From: Berberis thunbergii
Lineage: Eukaryota; Streptophyta; Magnoliopsida; Ranunculales; Berberidaceae
Assembly (NCBI GenBank): GCA_003290165.1
Contig: QNQO01000528.1
Coordinates: 620,001 to 684,000 of the forward strand
Direction of reading: 5' to 3'
Length of the DNA stretch: 64,000 bases
Under the pieces are notes generated by a model. The model did not search any database. It worked only from the letters and a program-made list of their open reading frames with translations, and was not told where the DNA came from. Positions 31,957 to 43,368 of the stretch are shown in pieces (positions within the stretch are counted from its first letter, which is position 1; every line of letters starts with the position of its first letter). Made by a program: the position numbers and the translations under genes.

Positions 31957-33250
31957 GTGCCAGCCGCACAGTATTCTGCCGAGTTAGTTTCCACGACCAT
32001 TCCGGGCCTTTCATCGGAACAAATGCAATGTCTCTTGGCTTTAATAGAGCCCAGTCCAGAGGGTGATAAATTATCTGGTAAGCATTTTTCTAATGTTTCT
32101 TGGCTTATTGATAGTGGCGCTTCGCATCACATGACGGGTAGTATTTCCACGTTGTCCAATATTTGTGATATCGCTCCTTCCTCGGTTGGCCTACCCGACG
32201 GTGCTCAAACGTCGGTCGTGAAGGAAGGAGATTATGTTCTGCCATCCGGACTTGTTCTCAAACACGTGTTATTTGTGCCGAATTTGGCCGCAAATTTGAT
32301 TTCTATCAGTAAACTCATTCTTGTGACGTTCACCGATCGTTTATGTATCTTGCAGGACCGCACCACAAGGAACCCTATTGGACTGGGTGAGTTACGAGGA
32401 GGGGTGTATCATTACAAACCGGTGACAGTTGCAACCACTTCAACAACTCGGGCACCAGAGTCTTATGAGAAATGGCATCACCAGTTGGGGCATCCTTCTT
32501 CCAAACCTATGTCTTTATTAAGTATTGATGGCAATAAAGTTGTAGTCCCCGACAAACAGTTGATTTGTGATTTTTGTTGTCGGGCAAAACAAACACGGTC
32601 TAGCTTTCCTCTTAGTAGTAGTTGTGCTACAAATAAGTTTGATTTGATTCATTGTGACATTTCGGGTCCTTACCGTCAATCTACATTGTCTGGTGCTCGC
32701 TATTTTTTTTTCTATCATTGATGATTTCAGTCGGGCTATTTGGGTATACTTGATGCATGAAAAGAGTGAAGCTAGTGTGTTATTACAATAGTTTTGTTCC
32801 CTTGCCAAAACACAATTCGGTAAGTTGGTCAAAACTATTCGTAGTGATAACGGTTTGGAATTTACATCTACTCCCATGACCTCATTTTATGCCCAGCATG
32901 GTATTACCCACCAAACAAGTATTGTTGATACCCCACAACAAAATAGCCGCGTTGAGAGAAAACATTGTCACATTCTCAATGTTGCCCGGACCCTTTTATT
33001 TCAAGCATCACTACCTATTGAATTTTGGGGCGAATGTGTCCTTATTGCAACCCATTTAATCAACCGCACCCCCACACCTTTCCTAAACGGTCTTACAACT
33101 CTCGACAAATTATACTCCAAAACACCTTCTCTTTCCCATCTCCGAGTGTTTCGTTGTCTTTGTTATGCCCACCATAAAGACCGATCACAGGATAAATTTG
33201 CCCCTCGTAGTCAACGGTGTGTTTTCTTGGGATATCCTCAACGTAAAAAG
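31957..33250 (+). pseudogene. Copia-C protease, gag-pre-integrase and integrase
   Basis: SWLIDSGASHHMTG gives the aspartic protease triad at 32,110-32,118. EKWHHQLGHPSSKPMS and LICDFCCRAKQTRS form the HHCC zinc-binding region. IHCDISGPY, IRSDNGLEFTS and TPQQNSRVERKH supply the D-D-E catalytic positions. A one-base slip in a T run at 32,701-32,712 shifts the frame after LSGARYFFF, and a TAG occurs at about 32,789. The frame 32,825-33,268 ends at KKGWNRM because of the inverted duplication at 33,255-33,290. Confidence 0.9.
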
Positions 33251-33254
33251 GGAT

Positions 33255-33383
33255 GGAATAGAATGTGAAGAAGCAGTAGGCAACGGCTAAAGTTTTTATC
33301 TCCCGTGATGTTATGTTTGATGAAACCAATTTTCCCTTCTCACACCCTTAGCCGTTGCCTACTGCTTCTTCACATTCTATTCC
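33255..33383. repeat. 36-bp perfect inverted repeat inside Copia-C
   Basis: The 36 bases at 33,255-33,290 (starting GGAATAGAATGTGAAG) are the exact reverse complement of 33,348-33,383 (ending CACATTCTATTCC), separated by 57 bp. The first copy replaces the codons that normally lie between KKGW and KVFISRDVMFDE in Copia integrase, introducing a stop. It therefore looks like a template-switch copy of the downstream sequence. Confidence 0.92.
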
Positions 33384-35320
33384 CTCTGTCAATGATTGTT
33401 CATGGGAGTATCCTGCTTGTAAGACCACACCTTCTACACGTGTGGAGTCAGAAGGAGTCCCTTGAAATGACAATACCATGTCACCCCAGGGAGCTTCCTC
33501 ACCCACTGATTGTGAGCCTGATCTTTTTCCTTCTGGGCCAAATGTCTCGGCCCCAGAGCAGTGTATTATCGAGCAGCCCCTCGATCAAGGACAATGCGAT
33601 CGAAAGCCGCCTACACATCTTCATGATTATGTTTGTCACACAGCTCAGGTTTTACACCCCTCTCCACCTCCCATTTCCATCGGGTCCTCAGGTACGCGGT
33701 TCCCTTTAGCTAATTATGTCACATGTCACAACTTCTCACCTTCACATTCAAATTTTTTGGCGGCTATAACTGCTAGGGTTGAACCCCGATCATTTAATGA
33801 GGCTGTGCAGGATCCAAATTGGAGTCAAGCCATGTAGGAGGAAATAGATGCTCTGGAACTCAATGGTACTTGGACTATTACGGATTTACCCGCTGGCAAA
33901 AAGCTCATTGGTTGTAAATGGGTTTATAAATTGAAATATAAATCTGATGGGTCTGTTGAACGTTACAAGGCTCGGGTTGTGGTCCGCGGAGACACTCAGG
34001 TGGAAGGCATCGATTACGATGAGACTTTTGCCCTGGTGGCTAAATTGGTTAGTGTCCGCACATTTTTGGCCGTGGCTGTTATTAAAGGTTGGGAGTTGCA
34101 CCAACTAGACATGAACAACGCCTTTCTTCAGGGTGACTTGCATGAGGAAGTTTACATGCGTCTTCCACAGGGATTCTCTTCCTCTCATCACCATAAGGTT
34201 TGCCGTCTCGCAAGTCCCTTTATGGCCTTCGCCAATCTCCCCGAACTGGTTTGCTAAGCTTGTTACAACTCTTCGTAATTATGATTTTCTGCAGTTTCAT
34301 GCTGACCACACTTTATTTACTTTTCGGAAAGATGGCCGTTTTCTCTCTGTTCTTGTGTATGTTGATGATATCATTGTGGCAGGAAATAATTCACAGGCTT
34401 GCAACTCATTCAAACAATACCTTAATGATTGTTTTTAGCTCAAAGATCTGGGGCCCCTGAAGTACTTCCTTGGCATTGAAGTCGCTCGCAATTCTTCTGG
34501 TCTTTTCCTCTGCCAAAGGAAGTATACTCTTGATATTTTAAAGGAAGCTGGTCTCTCCAGTGCTAAACCAGTTACCATACCTATGAAGCATAATCACCAG
34601 CTTGCTTGCGCTACGGGTCGCATCCTTCACGACCCAGGCCGTTACCGGCGCCTAGTGGGCCGCTTGGTTTATTTATCCATTATTCGTCTGGATATTTGCT
34701 ACGCAGTCCACATTCTCACTCAATTCTTGCATGAGCCGCGACAAGAGCATCTTGATGCCGTCTTACGGGTTCTTTGTTACCTAAAGGGTTCTCCTGGTCA
34801 AGGTATTTTGATTCGGTCCGATAGTTCCCTCCAATTATTTCCCTATTGTGACTCCGACTGGGTTGCTTGCCCCATGACCCGCCGTTCCCTCATGGCCTAT
34901 TTTGTCCAACTCGGATCATCTCCTATCTCCTGGAAAACCAAGAAGCAAGACACTGTTGCCCGTTCCTCCGCGGAAGTCGAATATCACGCCATGGCGATCA
35001 CTACATGTGAACTTACTTGGTTGAATTCATTCCTCTCTTCACTTGGGATATTTTACACACAACCCATGCGATTGTTTTGTGATAATCAGGCGACACTTCA
35101 CATCGCCTCGAATCCAGTCTTCCACGAGCATACAAAGCATATCGAAGTGGATTGTCACTATGTCCGGGAATAGTTACTCGCTGGGAATATTTCCACATCT
35201 TATGTTCCGTCTTCAAAGCAGTCTGCCGATATTTTCACTAAAGCCCTTGGTCATCAACAATTCTAGTTTCTACTTGGCAAGTTGGGTGTTCGAAATCCTC
35301 ACTCTCCAACTTGAGGGGGA
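33300..35320 (+). pseudogene. Copia-C reverse transcriptase and RNase H
   Basis: RT blocks: [72 protein letters not shown] (YVDD at 34,358-34,369), and YFLGIEVARNSSGLFL. RNase H at 34,583-35,173 has YCDSDWVACPMTRRSL, KKQDTVARSSAEVEYHA (catalytic Glu region) and [16 protein letters not shown]. Stops at 33,835 (TAG), 34,255 (TAA), 34,436 (TAG) and 35,171 (TAG) inactivate it. Confidence 0.92.
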
Positions 35321-35321
35321 G

Positions 35322-35483
35322 TGTTAAAAGGAAAAAATTTGGTTCAATGAATTTGGTCTAATATTGTGATTGGAATGATTCTTGGATCTTGATTAGCATG
35401 TAATTATGTTAGCTTACTCTTGTATAAATTCATGTATTGCTTAGCAAATGAATAAACAACTTACACACAAATTTATCTTATTA
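35322..35483 (+). repeat. Copia-C 3' LTR
   Basis: It is 162 bp, starting TGTTAAAAGGAAAAAAT right after the polypurine tract TTGAGGGGGAG and ending TTATCTTATTA before the CTTAA target duplication. Confidence 0.93.
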
Positions 35484-36009
35484 CTTAAACATCTCAATCT
35501 GTATCGTCTGCCGCATGCTGCACCATTGTCCCACAATCCATCACTCACTTCTACAAACGTATTTCCCGGAGGAAATTGACCTTGTCTATTGCCATAACAA
35601 GTTGTTGCTGTGTCACAAACACCCCGCAAACCTATTAAGGTTTTTGAATCATGTACATATTTATCAAGCAACAAAAATTTGAAATACTCACGTATGTATG
35701 GAGGCCCGTAAGATGCTGCAGTGTCAATATCACAAAGGACTCTTGGTGTGTCGATGAACAATAAAACTAAAAATGTAAGCCAGACAGAGAAATTCATACT
35801 TTTTCTCTAACCAAATAAATATAGAATTAAAGGTTTTTGTTCTATAAATATATCTTTGTTGGTTATACAGACAAATGGACAAAAGCAAGAGTTGTTGACA
35901 AAAATAAATGATAAATCAGTAATAAACCAAATCAACTAAAATTGGAAACCTAAATCTGGAAATCTTGTTTGCTTATATGATGGTTAAAATAAATAAAATA
36001 TAGATATTG

Positions 36010-36299
36010 TGTTACATCAAATTGGCATTTTTGTAACAACTCCCAAAACAGTAACACACCTTTTAGTTGTAACAGTCTACCAACAATTTTACATATTTTC
36101 ACAAAACAAAATGATACAATAAATTGTATCACCATGAAGAGTACAAGTGAAACTATTCATGGTAATCCAATTTATTGTAACATTTTTTTTGTATAACTGT
36201 TTTTCATTTTTTTTGACTTGAAATTGTTTAGTGGACTGTTTCAGTTCAAAAGTGTTACTGTTTTGAAAATTGTTACAACAATGTCAATTTGGTGTAGTG
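36010..36299. mobile_element. 290-bp CACTA-type MITE
   Basis: The right terminus, reverse-complemented, reads CACTACACCAAATTGACAT. The left reads TGTTACATCAAATTGGCAT. The terminal inverted repeats extend about 48 bp with roughly 39 matches. TTG is duplicated at 36,007-36,009 and 36,300-36,302. B' has the empty site ATAGATATTGGCAC at 45,076-45,089. It contains no coding sequence. Termini and 3-bp duplication place it in the CACTA superfamily. Confidence 0.9.
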
Positions 36300-36309
36300 T
36301 TGGCAAATA

Positions 36310-37770
36310 AAAGAAAAGAGAAAAAAAAAACCCAACTTAAGGTCTTCAAAACATAAAACATTCCTAAAAAGCGTTTTCACAACTCATAAATTCTATCAAA
36401 AAACTCCCAATTCAATTAGGCTCCGTTTGTTTACCCAGAAGTAACCAAAATCAACATCCCAATTTTTAATGAGATGTCCATTTTCCATAATTTTTTTAGA
36501 CTTTTATTTTCACTATTTCAAATTTCCAATATCCACCCATAGCACCCCACTAGTGAAATAACACAACCACGACTGCCGGCACCACCAGCATTAACACAAC
36601 CATCACCCCATCACCATCATCATTACTATGTACCACCTTACAACCAACTCCACCACCATAGCACACAATCACAACCACCATCATAACCATCGTCATCGTC
36701 ACCACCTTCATAATCACCGCAACCATTACTGCCTCCACTAGCTATCACCACCTCAACCACCACCATCAGTGTACCATATTTGTTGCCACCACCATCCTAT
36801 ATTATATACTTGCCAAAACTGTATGTCATCATCACAACCACCTTCAGTGCCACCACCACACCACCATTACAATCATCATTCTTACCACCACTTTAGCTAT
36901 ACAGTCAAGCACATCACCTCCACAGTTGTTACCAAAATCAACTCAACCGTGTCACACAACACAAATATTGGATTATTGAATACTATTTTTCATGAAACAA
37001 CCAAACAACATGAAATTTTTTTTAGAAAAATAAAAATTCTTGAAATCTTTTTCTTAAAATCTTTATTTTTCATGAATTAATGTTTATTTTCCTTGAAGTA
37101 AAAGGTGTCTTAATTAAAAAAAACACCAAATTAAAAGAGACATCATATCCTACATGATACCACGAGATGAAACATTTCCATTCGATCTCAAAGTAAGTCA
37201 TACAATTACATAAATTAAATTTCAAATAACAAATATCTCTTATTCATTTCTTTGTTCCTTTAAAACATTTTGATTGATTTAACGCATCAAGTTAGATACC
37301 CATTTTAGCAATTTCATTCGGAACAAGAAAGTAAATTGATATTAGTTACACAATCTTGGATTTGAACACATAACAAACCAGCCTGTCTATATATGTCAAG
37401 TAAGTATATCATTTTTAATTTTATTTATTTATTTATTATTCATTTAATAACATTGATTTATGAACCATATATCACACTTAAACAAGGGGGCAATTATCGA
37501 TAGCAACTAGCAATTCCTATTGTGTTTCCCAATTAGCATCAGAAATATAAACTCGCTCATTACAATAGACTATATCGATGGTAACTATAGATTCTCATTG
37601 TGTTGCACAATCGACACCACAAATACAAAACTCGCACATATAGACTATACGTTCATATCTACCTTAAGTATGCTTAATGATAACAACTGAAAAGACTAAA
37701 ACCTTGGTGATGATAACGTTTGGAAGGGACCATATAAATTTTAGGTTCATATGTTTATAATCTGCAAATA
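36310..37770. other. End of segment B, then CAC/ATC-rich low-complexity and AT-rich DNA
   Basis: Similarity to B' continues to about 36,410 and stops at ACTCCC AATTC. GGCTCCGTTTGTTTACCC at 36,419 is a word often found at plant transposon ends, but no partner was found. From 36,550 to 36,960 the plus strand is dominated by CAC, ACC and ATC triplets, giving chance His/Pro or Val/Met open frames on opposite strands. From 36,960 to 37,770 the DNA is AT-rich and nothing was recognised. Confidence 0.6.
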
Positions 37771-37775
37771 GCGTG

Positions 37776-38895
37776 TCTACACAGCCAGGAGCTGCTCCTA
37801 GACACATGTTTTGAGGAGGCACAATTCTAGGCAGTCAGGTTTTCTAGCCACTTTTTTACACTTCTGCCCTTTCTAAAAATGGTGTTTGTGGTTGCGTTTT
37901 AAAGAGAATGGGTAAAAAGTGTAAAAACACCAAAACATGACTATGAAATGGCTAGAAAACCTAACTGTCTAGCCTTACTCTTTGAGGAGAGACACTCCAA
38001 TCAGTCGGTCTAGAGAGCCAGGCTAGATGCGCTAGGGAACCTGAATACCCTCCATCATCCTAGAGATTCTCATAATCCACCAATCGAACACAAGCATACA
38101 CACAGAACCTCCCTGGCGCCAAGGGCATGACTCTACTAATTTTTTGACTCCAATTGTAAAACAAGGGGTGAGAAACTTAACAGTGCAAAGAAACTCTTGA
38201 GTTGCTTCTCCCCCAAAACGACCTTCTCCCCCAATCAAACTCTGATTTCTGATTTACATTTCTTAAGTCACGTCCCTAATCTTCTCCCCCACTCAAACCA
38301 TTTCATCAAAACTTGCTAAGTGGGTTTTGATTTGAAGAAATGGGGTTCTTTTCCATCTCCTCTTCATCATCATCAGAGAGGTGTTGTTGAAACTGGTGTG
38401 TTTTGTTACACTTTTTTTCTTTTTTTTTTTTCTTCTTTTGGTCTTACAAGTAAGTTTTAAAACAACCCAAGTGTTGTTCAAACACTACTACGTACCCCAC
38501 TACAAAGATCTCTCTTTTGGCAACTTTAGTGAGATTTCTTCTATTGTGTTACTGGCCGAAAGTTGGGTCAGGGCTCATTTTGTACCCACTACCCTGCAAC
38601 CCAAATCACCACCATTGTTGTTGGAGAGACTGTTTTGTGCAAAACTGGTCTTGACGAGAAATGGGATTTGGTTTTACCAGCTGTGGAGAACATTTATCAC
38701 ACTCTTAATAGATGGGGTTTGGAGAAAGATTAATTAAAGTCTCCCCTCCCTTCAATGCTGAGTGTTTGACCAAATTTTCTTATAGTTTTAGAGAGGGAGT
38801 AAGTATAGTCAATCATGTTTGTTAGTTTTTTTCGATATTTTTTATTTATTTTTTTTAAAACACAATCACAAACACTATCTGTAGAAAGGTTAGAA

Positions 38896-38930
<35 letters not shown>

Positions 38931-39050
38931 ATTAGCAAACATGACTGGCTAGAATTGTTGTTTAGAAGGGATTTGAAGTCTCTCCCCTCAAAACACGTGC
39001 CTAGAAGCAGTTATTGGCGCACTCCTGGCCAGCAAACCTGGCTGTGTAGA
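37776..39050. mobile_element. 1.3-kb terminal-inverted-repeat element with two foldback cores
   Basis: The left end TCTACACAGCCAGGAGC and right end (reverse complement TCTACACAGCCAGGTTT) form the termini. Further in, CTAGACACATGTTTTGAGG mirrors CTAGGCACGTGTTTTGAGG. Inside, a foldback core (AACCTGACTG/CAGTTAGGTT arms) lies at 37,838-37,982 and a second, opposite-facing core at about 38,820-38,935, ending in a run of about 31 A residues. No transposase was seen. Flanking GCAAAT words at 37,763 and 39,062 may be a degenerate duplication but do not abut the termini exactly. Confidence 0.65.
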
Positions 39051-39144
39051 ATTATTGATCAGCAAATGAAGTTCTTTAAGAAAAAGAAAAAAATGGTAAA
39101 TAATTACTAATGTCTTGTCATATAGATATAGCACATAAATTAAA

Positions 39145-39268
39145 AATATATATAGCTAAATTTCAGGTAATAGATAAAATTAAAAGTTCAAGGTTTGAAT
39201 CTTGCCAAAGGCGTTTAATGATTCTGGGATCCAATAAAAACTTTGCTCAACTTTAAAAAAAAAAAACA
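39145..39268 (+). repeat. Possible tRNA-derived SINE
   Basis: TAGCTAAATTTCAGGTAAT (about 39,151) resembles an A box, and AAGGTTTGAATCTTGCC (39,190-39,206) resembles a B box 38 bp later. The unit ends in CTCAACTTTAAAAAAAAAAA at about 39,247-39,266. This is the order expected of a tRNA-related SINE with A-rich tail. Target duplications were not identified. Confidence 0.4.
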
Positions 39269-39269
39269 A

Positions 39270-40835
39270 AAAAGTAAAAAAAAATATTTTTTTCTTATAT
39301 AATCAATTATGTCTCCAAAGCTCTCCATTGATTTTATCTTAATCAATTAAACTCTAAATACATCTTCACTGAAAATTGTATTTTAGCATATAAGCTAAAT
39401 GGTTTTTGGGCATACTAAACTCAGACAAACTTGATAAACATTTTAGTCAAATTCGGTCGAATTCATGGTAATTTTAAGTTAGATAATCTAAAATAAACAA
39501 TTTTGCTTTCTTCCCCACGTGTACATCACATATTCTTTCACATACATTTTACTTTTCCTAGTACTTTTTATTTCGCCCTTCTTTTAAGTACACTTTATTC
39601 ACATAGATCATTTTTTTTGGTAATCTTCATGCAAAGTTAACTTTTAACCTTTTGCATCAGCGTTGCCTTCGAAAGTCTCATTGGATAATTTTTTTTGTAA
39701 TCTTCATGCAAAGTACAATGTTTTGTTGAGCAAATGTTGTAGGTGATTCTACATTTGAATAAGGTGGGGGCATTTTTGGAAGATCGCAAGTGTGACACAT
39801 TTAAGGACACTGACATTTCAATGTCGTTATAGTAGTAGATTAAAATGGCGATTGGTTCTTTTCGTTGTAGTCGCATTAAGTGATGTCAATGTTTGGTGAA
39901 TTTGAGCCTCGGTCTCAAGTCTCGACCCAACGAAATGACAAACCATCCTTGAGTGCAGTGGATCATGCATCCTATAACCCTAATGTAGAGACTGGTCGCA
40001 ACATTTTTCAGGTGAAAGTGAGAGGTGATTTTGTACGCGGATTTTGATAAGAAAAAATAAAAATGTCTAGAACACTAATCACGTTTTCATATATGTTGTC
40101 TGGTGGACTTTTTTGGTAAAAATTTTACAACCACCCCCTATGGTTGATCCGGGGTTTGATTCTACCTAAAAAGACTTGAAAGGACATACAACCGAGAGGA
40201 ATGTCAGAAGGTTTGAACTATACAGCCAGCCAAATTCAGCAAATATTAGACGAATTATAAGTGAAAGCAAACTCCTCTAAACTATAAGGTAATTATTTCA
40301 GCTGGTAAAGTTGTAGGGTTTTGGTAAATTATCTTTTGTTATTTAATTGATGAGTTAATTATTTAATTTGAATTTGATTATGGTTCCAAAGGAAAAATAG
40401 ATTACTGTCGTAAAATTTTGCATTGGGACTACAAAAATTTATTTGCATGATATGAGGAAGTCGTTCCATCAAAATTTGATTCAATGAGGAGTACTTTTAC
40501 ATATCAAACTTCATACAAATTTGTCATACTAAATAGGCCTACATTGATGAAATAAACCATTTTGTTGATTAATTGGATAAATTGATTACAAATTAAAAGA
40601 CTTCTAATATTAAAGCCTAAAAATAAAATGATAAAAATAATAAAAGAAAATAGTTACATATTTTTTTAAATCATGGGATATGATTAAGCGGTCTCCTGTT
40701 GATGACAATGCAGGTAGCAATCATAAAAACCATTGTGTATCATTAGCTTGAAGCCATAAACAAGGTGAATAAAAGAGAGACTCACTCAAGTCCTAACAGA
40801 GGATGATCGAACTACATATCTGAGTAGAGATATAA
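39270..40835. other. AT-rich intergenic DNA
   Basis: No convincing gene or repeat boundary was seen. The only short frames are minus-strand and without motifs. CTTCATGCAAAGTTAAC and CTTCATGCAAAGTACAA recur at 39,626 and 39,702, a minor local duplication. Confidence 0.6.
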
Positions 40836-40839
40836 ACTG

Positions 40840-43170
40840 AGGATGGGTTTGTTACGAAAAGTCATCCATTGTAAATGCTCTTCAATGGTTGTCACCTACC
40901 CACCGTTGAACTCTTCAATGGCTGCCACAAAATCTGCTTCTCTACACTATAAAAGGGACCAAGAATCCCTTAGAGAAGCATCTCATTCCAGAGAGCAGAG
41001 AGTTCTCTTGGGTGTAATTCGATTATGAGTTGTCAGTGTTTGTAAATACTTGTTTTTCTCCCTATTGTAAAGATTTGCAACAACTTGTGGACGTAGCCCA
41101 AGTTGGGTGAACCATGTAAAATGTGTAGTAAAATTTTGTTGCAAAGCTATGAATTTTGAGTTTACAATCTTGTTCACGACTTATGACTTTACAGTACTGT
41201 TCACGAGAAGACGACATTGTTCACTATTCACATGTACAATACTATTCATACACAAGGTACTGTATAAACATATGATACTATTCATATGGAAGGTATGGTA
41301 TATACATATGGTACTAGTCACCAATCACGCCAATTTGTTTTTCGCATCGGTTACGCTTTCGTAAGGCGCAACAAGTGGTATAAGAACGGTGATTTCCGCA
41401 ACAAGTGGTATTAGAGTGATGATTTTCCAATAACTGGTATCATAGCCGGCGGTTCAGTAGCAGGGACTTGGCGAGCTAGAGATGCATGAGGCACATCATT
41501 GAAAGGGAGTACAAGCAGGACAGTGAGTTGAGTAGAGCATCGCAGGTGTGTGGTTCTCTAGGTGAATGATCCAGGGTTAGGCTCCAGATTCGAGTAAGAG
41601 CTATGGTTGAAGGCGAAGGGAAGGTGAAACTTGAAAAGTTTGACAATGTAAATTTCAGATTTTGGAAGATGCATTAGAGGATTATATATACCAGAAAAAT
41701 ATGAATCCACATCTTACAAGGCAGAAACTAGAAACTACGAAGGATGATGAGTGGGCTCTTTTTAAAAGACAAGCCCTTATCCCATTGACGTTACCGCATA
41801 TTGTGGTTTTCAACATAACAAATGAGAAAACCACGATGGGTCTTATGGAGGATCTCTCCAACATGTACTAAAAGTCACCCGCCTCAAATAAAGTCTACTT
41901 GAAGAGGCGTTTGTTTAATTTGTAGATGACGAAAGGAATATCGATAGCTTAACATCTAAATGAACTCAATACAGTCACACCCTAGTTGATTTCAGTTAAA
42001 ATTAGATTCGATGATGAAGTATGAGCGTTGATACTTTTGTCTTCTATACTAGAAGCCGGAATGCTATAGTCACAACAGTAGTACCTCGTCGGGAAGCAAA
42101 TAAGTTAAAAGTCGATGATGTTTGTGACCTAGTTCTCAGCGAAGAAATTCGACAAAGAGTCAGGTGAAGCGTCGGGAAGAGATGATGTGTTGATATGCTA
42201 TTTGGAGAGCAAAGAAGAGTCTTGGGTGTTAGACTTTGGAGCATCGTTCCATGCTACTTCGCAGAAAGAACCCTTTGAAAAGTATGTGCCCAGAGACCTT
42301 GGTAAGTTATACCTTGGTGATGACCAACCTTGTGATATTGTTGGTAAAGATGTGGTGAACATTAAGTTGAATGGGAATGTATGAAAGTTGAAGGATATCA
42401 GGCATATTCCCGACTTGAGAAAGAACTTAATCTTAGTAAGACAGTTGACTAGTGACGGCCACATCATGATCTTCCATGGAGATGATTGGAAAATTTCAAA
42501 GAGTGCAATGACAGCTGAATGAGTTAAGAAGAGTTGTACTCTTTATACGACAATAGTGACGCGTTGTTCTATTGCAGTTGCAGTAGACAATGAAAATTCC
42601 AACCCGTGGCACCAGAGACTTGGCCACATGAGTGAGGAGGAGATAAAGATTACACATTCCAAAGGACACACTACCGAGTCTAACATCAGTTGAAATTGGC
42701 ATGTGCAAAGATTGCACATTTGGAAATTAGAAGAAGGTCAATATTCAGACAAGTAGTAGAACCCCGGAGAAGGTGATTTGCGATAGAGAAGTGATCTTTA
42801 ATGAGAATGATGTGTAAGGACAAACATACAAACGTCATCGACTCAGTAGAGAGTGAACCAGTGTAAGCAGATGCGGACGTTGTCCCAGATTGTCCTGTGA
42901 GGAGGCAAATAGTAGCAAGTCCTCAACTAGAGGAACCTGTTGGACAGAGCAATGCACAACACTCCGACACACCGTAGCCTCCTAGTCCAAATTCTGTATT
43001 GAGAAGGCCTTCTCGACCTCATTTGCCTAACAAGAGATACATAAACTATTTGTTGTGACTGATGGAGGGGAGCCTTAAGGCTACGATGAGGCATGTCAGC
43101 TAAAGGTGCTACCACGTGGGAGCTTGCTATGAAATATGAGATGAAGTCTCTATTATCGTATCTTGATGCA
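40840..43170 (+). mobile_element. Degenerate Ty1/copia relic upstream of B' (Copia-D)
   Basis: An LTR-like 5' region (about 40,840-41,420) contains CACTATAAAAGGGACC (TATA at 40,948-40,954) and is followed by repeated GCAACAAGTGGTAT(T/A)AGA primer-site-like words at 41,368-41,415. Gag starts at ATG 41,603 (EGKVKLEKFDNVNF), then LEDYIYQKNMNPHLTRQK and KRQALIPLTLPHIVVFNIT. Protease at about 42,208 reads SWVLDFGASFHATS. Later pieces are gag-pre-integrase (WHQRLGHMSEEE, 42,607) and the pre-RT linker (RRPSRPHLPNKRYINYLL, 43,003). From about 42,600 on it matches segment B at 27,000-27,600. Confidence 0.75.
42187..42480 (+). pseudogene. Copia-D protease with altered active site
   Basis: ESWVLDFGASFHATSQKEPF aligns with the Copia protease block in which L-D-S-G-A-S is normal. 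Here the Ser of the catalytic D-S/T-G triad is Phe (D-F-G), incompatible with catalysis. IRHIPDLRKNLILVRQL follows after a TGA at about 42,382, then SDGHIMIFHGDDWKISK. This domain processes Gag-Pol in active elements. Confidence 0.75.
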
Positions 43171-43368
43171 TGTTTGTCGAAATAGACTTTAGCTTTAATA
43201 TGTTGTTTCTTATGTGAATTCATAATTTTCCTCATAATTTTAGCTCTAACAAGTTATTAATTCTTTTTGTTCAATAGGGTCTTTTTAACTAAATAAACAA
43301 AAATGAGTCCTAAAATGATAGTCACGGTAGAAAATGGGCCTCTTTTGCCCAACCTCGATTATATTAGT

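Larger units (their letters stand above)
30745..35483 (+). mobile_element. Ty1/copia retrotransposon (Copia-C) inserted in EG45 gene
   Basis: Short LTRs of 191 bp (30,745-30,935) and 162 bp (35,322-35,483) share TGTTAAAAGGAA and CAAATTTATCTTATTA. CTTAA is duplicated at 30,740-30,744 and 35,484-35,488, and the paralogue has it once (GGCCGCTTAAACACCTC, 44,568-44,584). The LTRs differ by about four substitutions and one 29-bp segment unique to the 5' LTR. A TGGTATCAGGGCC primer site follows the 5' LTR, and TTGAGGGGGAG precedes the 3' LTR. Gag-pol is present in full order but carries frameshifts and stops. Confidence 0.95.
30580..35797 (-). pseudogene. EG45-like (plant natriuretic peptide-like) gene split by Copia-C
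   Basis: Exon 1 is 35,797-35,692 (signal peptide MNFSVWLTFLVLLFIDTPRV, mature start DIDTAASYGPPY). An 84-bp intron follows (donor GTGAGT at 35,691, acceptor CACAG at 35,608). Exon 2 runs from 35,607 into the Copia-C insertion at 35,484 and resumes at 30,744 down to the TAA at 30,580. Without the insertion the coding frame would be intact, ending NIEYAQ. The predicted protein is a secreted single-domain double-psi beta-barrel protein related to expansins but lacking the carbohydrate-binding domain. The insertion falls inside the RCLS-x-PNRPC region, removing the C-terminal half. The intact paralogue is at 44,399-44,872. Confidence 0.92.

Noticed and set aside
30745..35483. Possible endogenous plant pararetrovirus
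   Set aside because: Integrase precedes reverse transcriptase, LTRs and a 5-bp duplication are present, and there is no movement or coat protein; this is a Ty1/copia element.
36550..36960. His/Pro-rich and Val/Met-rich open frames
   Set aside because: They result from CAC/ATC triplet-rich low-complexity DNA; no conserved motif and no counterpart in segment B'.
38899..38929. Long A run as a retroposon tail
   Set aside because: No retroposon body precedes it; it belongs to the second foldback core of the 37,776-39,050 element.
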